Translations under genes and position numbers: made by a program
Assembly: GCA_934120715.1 (NCBI GenBank)
Contig: CAKOUW010000008.1
Location: forward strand, 1-19,619
Direction: 5' to 3'
DNA from: an uncultured Bacilli bacterium
GTDB lineage: Bacteria > Bacillota_I > Bacilli_A > RF39 > UBA660
Length of the DNA: 19,619 nt
The notes under the pieces: model-generated
Databases searched by the model: none
What the model was told of the DNA's origin: nothing
What the model saw: the letters and a program-made list of their open reading frames with translations, nothing else
Part shown: positions 14,122 to 19,619 of the stretch, in pieces
How positions within the stretch are numbered: position 1 is the stretch's first letter
Layout of the letters: every line of letters starts with the position of its first letter

Positions 14122-15888
14122 ATGTGTGGTATTATTGGATATATAGGGGTTAATAATCCTGTTGATATCTTAATTAATGGTCTTAAAAATTTAGAATATA
14201 GGGGGTATGATTCAGCTGGAATAGCTTTGAAGAATGATAGTGGTTTTCAAGTTATTAAGAGTGTTGGTGGTATTTCTAATTTAGAAGATAAAATAAGTAA
14301 GATGAAACTTATTGCTGCTACAATGGGAATTGCTCATACAAGATGGGCTACTCATGGTGAGTGTAGTGAGAGAAATGCTCATCCTCATACGGTTGGTAAA
14401 ATTACGCTTGTTCATAATGGTATTATTGAAAACTTTTTAGAATTAAAAGAAGAGTTAGAACAAGATAATGTGGTATTTAAAAGTGAAACTGATACTGAGG
14501 TAATTACAGCACTTATAAATAAGTATTATGATGGGGATATTTTTACTGCTTTAAAATGTGCAACAGATAAAGTTAAGGGAAGTTATGCCTTAGCTATATT
14601 AGTAGATGGTGATAATAAGATATATGCAGTAAGAAAGGGATCGCCATTAGTACTTGGTATTTCTGAGGATGGTTATTTTGTAGCTAGTGATACTTTAGCT
14701 ATAATTGATTATACTAATAAATATATTTTATTAGACGAAGATGAAATTGCTGTTTTGGACTTTGATAGTTATAGTGTTTTTAAGGACGGAAAGAAGATAG
14801 ATAAAGAGGTACTTGTTAATAATACATTGAAAAATGATAGAAGTAAGTGTGGATATGATCACTATATGTTAAAGGAAATAATGGAGGAGCCTGTTGTATT
14901 AGAAAAGACGCTTAAACCATTTATTGATGATATTAGTAAGTTACCTGATTTAACAGCTTATAAGAAAATTCATATAGTTGCCTGTGGTTCGGCTTTATAT
15001 GCTGGTATGATTGGTAAGTCTTTATTAGAAGAGAAAAGTGATGTGGAAGTAATCTGTGAAGTTGCGAGTGAATATAGATATAAGAAGATTTTCTATAATG
15101 AGAAAACATTAGTAATTTTAGTTTCACAATCAGGAGAGACAGCTGATACAATAGCAGCGCTACGTAAAGCTAAGGAAAATAATGTAGATACTTTAGCTAT
15201 TGTTAATGTAGTTGGTTCTACTATTGCTAGAGAAAGTGACAAGCAAATATTTATTGAGGCTGGTCCAGAAATAGCTGTTGCTACTACGAAGGCTTATATT
15301 TTACAAGTAGCTATTTTTGCTCTTTTAAGTTATAGATTAGCTAGTAGTAAAAAACTTCTAGAAGATAATATAGAAGAAGAGTTAAAATTAATACCTAAAA
15401 TATTGAAGAGTGTTTTAGAAAGAGAAAATAATTATATAAAAATTGCTGAAAAGATTTGTAAATGTCATGATGTCTTCTTTATTGGACGTGGAGTTGATTA
15501 TGCGATAAGTCTAGAGGGAAGCTTAAAATTAAAAGAAGTATCTTATATACATAGTGAGGCTTATCAAGCAGGAGAACTTAAACATGGTACAATTTCTTTA
15601 ATTGATAAAGGAACAGTTGTTTTTGCTATTGTTACAGATCCAAATATTGCTTTAAAGACTATTTCTAATATAAATGAGGTTAAAGCAAGAGGAGCTTTTG
15701 TTATTGATATTAGTAATGATTCTTATGCTAGTTATGATATTGATATAAAAATTCCTAAAGTTAGTAGCTTTTTACAACCTATTTTAGCTGTTTGTGTATT
15801 ACAATTAATTGCTTATCATACAGCACGTCTTAGAAATTGTGAGATAGATAAACCTAAAAATTTAGCTAAAAGTGTTACAGTAGAATAA
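14122..15888 (+). CDS. glmS: glutamine-fructose-6-phosphate aminotransferase (isomerising)
   Basis: 588 residues, slightly shorter than the roughly 600 usual for GlmS. It makes glucosamine-6-phosphate from fructose-6-phosphate and glutamine, the first step toward UDP-GlcNAc and peptidoglycan. The start MCGIIGYIG exposes Cys2 as the glutaminase nucleophile after Met removal. The glutaminase domain includes RGYDSAG, AHTRWATHG, and HNGIIENF. Two SIS sugar-isomerase domains follow: the first with VACGSALYAG and LVSQSGETADTI (about 286-345), the second with FIGRGVDYAISLEGSLKLKE and EAYQAGELKHG (about 450-490). It ends in the family's DKPKNLAKSVTVE. RBS AAGGAG. Regulation is by the ribozyme just upstream. 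Confidence 0.98.
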   Translation: MCGIIGYIGVNNPVDILINGLKNLEYRGYDSAGIALKNDSGFQVIKSVGGISNLEDKISKMKLIAATMGIAHTRWATHGECSERNAHPHTVGKITLVHNGIIENFLELKEELEQDNVVFKSETDTEVITALINKYYDGDIFTALKCATDKVKGSYALAILVDGDNKIYAVRKGSPLVLGISEDGYFVASDTLAIIDYTNKYILLDEDEIAVLDFDSYSVFKDGKKIDKEVLVNNTLKNDRSKCGYDHYMLKEIMEEPVVLEKTLKPFIDDISKLPDLTAYKKIHIVACGSALYAGMIGKSLLEEKSDVEVICEVASEYRYKKIFYNEKTLVILVSQSGETADTIAALRKAKENNVDTLAIVNVVGSTIARESDKQIFIEAGPEIAVATTKAYILQVAIFALLSYRLASSKKLLEDNIEEELKLIPKILKSVLERENNYIKIAEKICKCHDVFFIGRGVDYAISLEGSLKLKEVSYIHSEAYQAGELKHGTISLIDKGTVVFAIVTDPNIALKTISNINEVKARGAFVIDISNDSYASYDIDIKIPKVSSFLQPILAVCVLQLIAYHTARLRNCEIDKPKNLAKSVTVE

Positions 15889-15919
15889 AATTTAAAAGTA
15901 TTTATGGGTACATGTTATA

Positions 15920-15948
15920 TTTACTTTATCTTTATTTTAATATATTAA
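15920..15948 (+). promoter_or_regulatory. possible promoter of the miniprotein gene
   Basis: TTTACT (15920-15925), 17 bases, TATTAA (15943-15948); each matches 4 of 6. There is no clear terminator after glmS, so read-through is also possible. Confidence 0.35.
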
Positions 15949-15967
15949 AATGAAAGGGGAATATAAT

Positions 15968-16090
15968 ATGTATTGCTGTGGCGGATATAACAATAATAAT
16001 GGTGCAGGTTGGCTTTGGATAGTTTTAATAGTATTTATAATTTTATTCTTATTCTGGGGTAATGGAAATAATAATAATGGAGTTTTTTAA
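15968..16090 (+). CDS. YjcZ-like small membrane protein (40 aa)
   Basis: Forty residues behind a good AAAGGGGA site 8 bases upstream, and ended by a strong terminator, so it is very likely a real gene despite its size. The sequence is MYCCGGYNNNNGAG, a hydrophobic core WLWIVLIVFIILFLFW, and GNGNNNNGVF. A Gly/Asn/Tyr-rich head, one short helix and a Gly/Asn tail is the plan of the YjcZ family of sporulation-associated miniproteins and related small Firmicutes membrane proteins. The CC pair is adjacent to the head. The family match is by composition and layout only. If it is YjcZ-like, it would hint that the organism makes spores, which bears on the collagen-like cluster. Confidence 0.75.
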   Translation: MYCCGGYNNNNGAGWLWIVLIVFIILFLFWGNGNNNNGVF

Positions 16091-16098
16091 CCTTCACT

Positions 16099-16124
16099 AA
16101 AAAGCATGTTAAGTGCTTTTTTTT
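16099..16124 (+). terminator. intrinsic terminator of the miniprotein gene
   Basis: AAAAAGCA (16099-16106) and TGCTTTTT (16114-16121) form an 8-bp stem with a 7-base loop, ending in eight T. Confidence 0.85.
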
Positions 16125-16159
16125 GTGTTGTTTGAATATTATTTTAATGGTGATATTTT

Positions 16160-16702
16160 ATGAATGGTTATATGAATAGTGGTATTAGGGTTAGTTATCC
16201 TAGAACAAAATATACAAAACTTAATAATACTATTAAAGATAAGATAGGTAAAATAATCTTTAATTATATGAATCAAGCAGCAGTTTCTTATTTAGATAAT
16301 TTTACTTATACACTTGATATTTCTTATGAGGATTACTCATATGAGAATATTGAGTCCTTTGTTTTCTTTGTTTCGTCATCAACTGGTGGGGCTCATCCTG
16401 ATAATACGATATTTACAATTAATTATGATTCTTCAATTGGTAAGATAATAACTATAGATGATTTAGTTAGAAAAAATAATAATATTTTAGCTGTTTTATC
16501 TAGAGAATCTTATAATACTTTATCTAAAAATAAAAACATTACTGATAAGCAAATGCTTATGGAAGGATTAAAGCCAACTACTGAAAATTTTTCTAATATA
16601 GTGTTTACACCTATTGGTATAAAGATTTATTTTCCACAGTACCAGATAGCTCCATACTCGTCTGGAAGTTTTCAAGTATTAGTTAATTATAAAAATATTT
16701 AA
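16160..16702 (+). CDS. RsiV/DUF3298-domain protein without a membrane anchor
   Basis: 180 residues. The sequence fits the DUF3298 domain found in the anti-sigma factor RsiV and in some peptidoglycan deacetylases: an opening IRVSYPRTKYTKLNNTIKDKI, a middle STGGAHPDNTIFTINYD with GKIITIDDLV, and the highly typical ending F-x-x-I-V-F-T-P-I-G-I-K-I-Y-F then QYQIAPYSSGSFQV. In RsiV this outer domain binds lysozyme. Usually a cytoplasmic part, a membrane helix or a signal peptide precedes it, but here the frame starts almost at the domain boundary, with MNGYMNSG only, and upstream codons contain stops. Either export is lost or unusual, or the protein works in the cytosol. No sigma-factor gene is adjacent. 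RBS GGTGA is moderate. Confidence 0.8.
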   Translation: MNGYMNSGIRVSYPRTKYTKLNNTIKDKIGKIIFNYMNQAAVSYLDNFTYTLDISYEDYSYENIESFVFFVSSSTGGAHPDNTIFTINYDSSIGKIITIDDLVRKNNNILAVLSRESYNTLSKNKNITDKQMLMEGLKPTTENFSNIVFTPIGIKIYFPQYQIAPYSSGSFQVLVNYKNI

Positions 16703-16737
16703 ATTTGTGTATAAAATAAAAATTTAAGTATCATAAG

Positions 16738-16764
16738 AAATATATAAACTGGTTTATATATTTT
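16738..16764. terminator. AT-only hairpin, weak bidirectional terminator
   Basis: A perfect 11-bp stem (AAATATATAAA / TTTATATATTT) with a CTGG loop, 35 bases after the DUF3298 gene. It lacks GC pairs and has only a short T run, so termination strength is doubtful. Confidence 0.45.
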
Positions 16765-16795
16765 AGTAAAATACTAAATTTAGAACTTTTTCTGA

Positions 16796-16844
16796 GTAAA
16801 AAATTAAATTTAGTATAATTTTTGAGCTCAAAATTTAATTTTAC
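16796..16844. repeat. long inverted repeat just upstream of the sortase promoter
   Basis: AAAATTAAATTT (16800-16811) is exactly complementary to AAATTTAATTTT (16831-16842). An outer GT/AC pair extends it across a 2-base bulge. The 19-base loop contains TATAAT and GAGCTC. It abuts the -35 TTGACA at 16845 and could be an operator, a small transcription-end hairpin or a cruciform site. Confidence 0.5.
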
Positions 16845-16873
16845 TTGACAAACCATATTTTTTCGATTAGGAT
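16845..16873 (+). promoter_or_regulatory. promoter of the sortase-adhesin operon
   Basis: Perfect TTGACA (16845-16850), 17 bases, TAGGAT (16868-16873, 4 of 6). The leader of about 40 bases can fold GGGAAA against TTTCTC just ahead of the ribosome-binding site. Confidence 0.55.
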
Positions 16874-16919
16874 ATAAAACCATCAGGGAAATTAGCATTT
16901 CTCTTGTGAGGGAAAGAGT

Positions 16920-17645
16920 ATGAAGGGTAAAAAAATAATTTATATTTTGATTCTTGTTTTAGCAATTATTTTTACTGTTTATAGTCTTTTTAATTTTCTT
17001 TTAGAAAAAAAAGAAATTCGTGAGACTAAAAGACAGTTAGAAGTAGTTGAAGAGAAGAAAAATAAAATTAGTGATGAATTAAATATAAATGATAGGTATG
17101 ACCAATATAAGAAGGAATTTAATAATAATGATATTATTGGTAGATTAATTATTAATAGTTTAGATATTGATGAATTGTTAGTTCAAACTACTGATAATGA
17201 TTATTATCTTAGAAGACTTCTAGATGGTACTTACAATGTCATGGGTTCTATGTTTGTTGACTATAGAAGTGATATTGAAAATGGACGTCAAATTAATATA
17301 TATGGTCATAATTCTGATATATATGATCTTCCATTTAGAAAGTTGCTTAATTATTTAGATAGAGATTTCTTTTTAAATAATAGAAAAATACTACTTGAGA
17401 CTTTAAATGGAACTAAAACTTTTGAAATATTTTCTGTTAAGGTAATAACAGATGATATAGAGCATACAGAAATTTTATTTGATAATGATGCTGATTTTAA
17501 TGAACATATTAAGAAGTTGCGCAATAATTCTTTATATGATTCACATGATGAGGTTTCAGGAACAGATCAGATTTTGGTTTTGCAGACATGTCTTATTAAT
17601 AATACCTTGGGGAAATATTTAATAATAATAGGGAGAAAGGTGTAG
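16920..17645 (+). CDS. class B-like sortase
   Basis: 241 residues: a membrane anchor at 4-26, a charged coiled linker to about 60, then the transpeptidase domain. Class B features are clear: VQTTDNDYYLRRLLDGTYNVMGSMFVDYR, then INIYGHN with catalytic His130, FRKLLNYLDRDFF, FEIFSVKVI, and LVLQTC with the nucleophile Cys224. In class B sortases an Arg follows the Cys (8 residues later in C. difficile SrtB); here that position is Lys232 (TCLINNTLGKYLIIIG). The remaining fold looks intact, so this is either a tolerant variant or one with altered activity. Sortases cut a sorting motif and join the protein to peptidoglycan or to a pilin. The adjacent vWA/MucBP gene starts 6 bases after the stop and is the obvious substrate. 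RBS GAGGGAAAG. Confidence 0.9.
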   Translation: MKGKKIIYILILVLAIIFTVYSLFNFLLEKKEIRETKRQLEVVEEKKNKISDELNINDRYDQYKKEFNNNDIIGRLIINSLDIDELLVQTTDNDYYLRRLLDGTYNVMGSMFVDYRSDIENGRQINIYGHNSDIYDLPFRKLLNYLDRDFFLNNRKILLETLNGTKTFEIFSVKVITDDIEHTEILFDNDADFNEHIKKLRNNSLYDSHDEVSGTDQILVLQTCLINNTLGKYLIIIGRKV

Positions 17646-17651
17646 GTTATT

Positions 17652-19619
17652 ATGAAAAAATTGAGTAAGATAGTTATGTCTCTTTTGATTCTTGTAGCTT
17701 TATGTTTTACCTTTACTGCTGAAGCTGCCACTCTTAGAGATGGTGAGGTTTATGCTAATAAAACTGCTAAGGTAGTAGAAGGTGGAAATGGCCGTGACGT
17801 TGATATTACAATTAGTCTTGGTGGGGAATCATTTTCTCATACTACAAGTCAAAAAAGAGAAGTTGTTTTAGTACTTGATAATTCTGGTTCTATGAATGAT
17901 ATGATTTCTGGACCTAATGGTACTGAAATTTCAAAGCTTGATGCTTTAAAGAGTGCTACTAATAGTTTATTAGATACATTATTACCTGATGGTGTTACTA
18001 ATGATACAAAAGTAGGTATTGTTTATTATAGTACGGGCGCTACTTCAGTTGCACTTACTAATGATAAAGCTGGATTGAAAAGAACAGTTAACGCTATGGT
18101 TGCTGATGGTGGAACTAATGTTCAGTATGGGTTGAAATTAGGAAATAGCTTATTTGAGGATAAAAGCGCTTCTCAAAGTTTAATACTACTATCTGATGGA
18201 GAACCAACTTATTTTAATGATAGTAATAATGCGCTTCGAGGAGACGGTCAATATGATTATAGCGTTTGCTTAGAACGTGGTGGCTTTCTTGGTCTTGAAT
18301 GTGTAAAATCTATGAGTTCAAGTGAGGCGGCTATTAAAGAGGCTGAAAATATTAAGGCCACAATCTATTCTATTGGATTTGGTGTTGACTCTAATGCAGA
18401 AAGCTTTTTAAAGAAGGTTTCTGGAGCAAGTAGATATTATGGGGCTAATTCTTTAGATTCATTAAAGCAAGCATTTACTGATATTACTGATAAGATTGAT
18501 GTTATTGCTACTGATGTTTTAATTACTGATAATGTTCCTAAGACTTTCGATATTGATAGAAATTACTTTATTTCTACTTTTGGTGAGGAAGTTAAAATTG
18601 ATGATTATACTGTTAGATATGGAAATGTTACTGTTAAAACTAATGGTGATGGAAGCAAGACAGTTACAAAAGCTGTTGGTAATTTAAAAGCTGGTGCTGA
18701 TAATGATTTTACTTTTAGAGTAAAAGCAAGAGATGATTATTATGGAAATATGTTTACTAATGGAAATGCTAGTGTTACTGGTGTAGCTGTTGATGATAAT
18801 CCTTTCTATATTGAAAGTAAAAGTATAGAAATAGCATTAGAAAAGCCAACTGTTGTTATACCTGCTGTTACTAATGATGATAAATATTCTGTAAATCAGG
18901 GTGAAAGCATTAGTGGTAATGTAAGAAATAATGATTCCAAGTCTGTACAAAAAGATAAAAATGCTAAAGTAGTTGATGAAGTATTAGTAGTTACTGGTGT
19001 TAGTAAAGGTTCATTAACTTTTAGCAAAGATGGTAAGTTTACTTATGTAGCACCAAAGGATTATTCTGGTAATGTAGAATTTACTTACTATATTAAGACA
19101 ACTGTAGAAGTTGATGGTAAGACATATGAAGTTAATAGTGATGTTGCAACTGTTACTATTACAATTAACAAGATTCCTACTAAATATGTTGTTCATTATT
19201 ATGCAGAAGGAACTACTGATAAGTTAGCTGCTGATTATAATGGTGATGGTTTTGTATATGAAACTATTAATGTTAATGCTATTGATATTGATAAATATGA
19301 ATTAGTTGGAGATCTTACTAAGACTATTACATTAGGTAAAGATGGAAATACTATTATATTCTATTATAGATTAAAACAAGGTGGAAAAGTTACTGTTCGT
19401 TATTACGTTAATGGTACTACTGATGAAGTAAAAAATGCTAAAGAATTATCTGGAAAAGTAACTGAGAGTTATAATACTGATGATTTAGACAATGAAATTG
19501 CTGATTGGGTTTTAGTTGGAAAAACTAATAATACAAAAGGTGAATTTACTTTAGAAGAGCAAGAAGTTATTTATTACTATGAAAAACAAATGGGAAAAGT
19601 AGTAGTAAGATATGTTGAT
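17652..19619 (+). CDS. secreted vWA-MucBP surface adhesin (partial, 3' end outside window)
   Basis: 656 residues visible, open to the last base. The N-terminus is a Sec signal peptide (MKKLSK, hydrophobic core, cleavage near AEA at about residue 25). A von Willebrand factor A domain follows at about 68-290 with a complete metal site: DNSGS (76-80), Thr155 in DGGTN, Asp182 in LLSDGEPT. Next come a beta-rich segment and a cadherin/Ig-like domain (about 405-505; GNVRNNDS, GSLTFSKDGKFTYVAPKDYSG). Then MucBP repeats begin: one at about 510-575, a second at 577-646 (GKVTVRYYVNGTTDEV), and the start of a third (GKVVVRYVD). vWA and MucBP modules bind host or matrix ligands. A C-terminal sorting signal is expected but lies beyond the window. 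It is in an operon with the sortase. Confidence 0.93.
   Translation, partial: MKKLSKIVMSLLILVALCFTFTAEAATLRDGEVYANKTAKVVEGGNGRDVDITISLGGESFSHTTSQKREVVLVLDNSGSMNDMISGPNGTEISKLDALKSATNSLLDTLLPDGVTNDTKVGIVYYSTGATSVALTNDKAGLKRTVNAMVADGGTNVQYGLKLGNSLFEDKSASQSLILLSDGEPTYFNDSNNALRGDGQYDYSVCLERGGFLGLECVKSMSSSEAAIKEAENIKATIYSIGFGVDSNAESFLKKVSGASRYYGANSLDSLKQAFTDITDKIDVIATDVLITDNVPKTFDIDRNYFISTFGEEVKIDDYTVRYGNVTVKTNGDGSKTVTKAVGNLKAGADNDFTFRVKARDDYYGNMFTNGNASVTGVAVDDNPFYIESKSIEIALEKPTVVIPAVTNDDKYSVNQGESISGNVRNNDSKSVQKDKNAKVVDEVLVVTGVSKGSLTFSKDGKFTYVAPKDYSGNVEFTYYIKTTVEVDGKTYEVNSDVATVTITINKIPTKYVVHYYAEGTTDKLAADYNGDGFVYETINVNAIDIDKYELVGDLTKTITLGKDGNTIIFYYRLKQGGKVTVRYYVNGTTDEVKNAKELSGKVTESYNTDDLDNEIADWVLVGKTNNTKGEFTLEEQEVIYYYEKQMGKVVVRYVD

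Noticed and set aside
1..19619. CRISPR arrays, tRNA or rRNA genes
   Set aside because: No regularly spaced direct repeats and no cloverleaf or rRNA-like sequence were seen on either strand.

Overview
The window is AT-rich DNA from a low-GC Gram-positive bacterium (Bacillota). Three things point there: a glmS ribozyme in front of glmS, a class B-type sortase next to MucBP/vWA surface proteins, and strong GGAGG ribosome-binding sites with compact intrinsic terminators. TGA acts as a stop (for example ATGTGA at 11953-11958), so this is code 11, not a Mycoplasma code. Nearly every gene lies on the plus strand. The species cannot be named from the sequence; an uncultured gut Bacilli or Clostridia lineage would fit.

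Layout. (1) 1-850: the 3' end of a cell-wall-anchored protein with an NPKTG sorting signal and a near-perfect terminator, then a small membrane-anchored protein of unknown function. (2) 958-4745: four consecutive surface-type genes with no visible signal peptides. They encode a pectate-lyase-like adhesive protein with an Ig-like and a probable WxL C-terminal domain, two small beta-rich proteins sharing a C-terminal motif, and a collagen-like protein with a BclA/C1q-like C-terminal domain. Cytoplasmic synthesis with surface architecture suggests a spore-surface (exosporium-like) layer or an unusually exported appendage. (3) 4746-5661: a non-coding stretch holding the decayed 3' end of an IS1595-type transposase and a structured, terminator-ended segment. 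(4) 5662-10005: 3-methyladenine DNA glycosylase I (tag), then a two-gene ABC exporter/MacB-FtsX-type operon behind a palindromic putative operator.

(5) 10015-13869: a cytoplasmic protein with a possible PBECR4-like nuclease domain; a membrane protein that looks like a YugP zinc peptidase without its HExxH; a CDF metal transporter overlapping or closely following it; and a stand-alone Clp D1-type AAA+ ATPase without the usual pore tyrosine. (6) 13894-15888: promoter, glmS ribozyme and glmS, the feedback-controlled entry to amino-sugar and peptidoglycan precursor synthesis. (7) 15968-16702: a 40-residue YjcZ-like membrane miniprotein and an RsiV/DUF3298-domain protein without a membrane anchor. 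(8) 16845 to the end: a promoter and a sortase-adhesin operon, in which a class B-like sortase has Lys where the catalytic Arg is expected, followed by a secreted vWA/MucBP adhesin running off the window.

The strongest leads are the signal-peptide-less surface cluster, the inactivated YugP-like protein beside a metal transporter, the sortase with the Arg-to-Lys change, and the stand-alone Clp-like ATPase.
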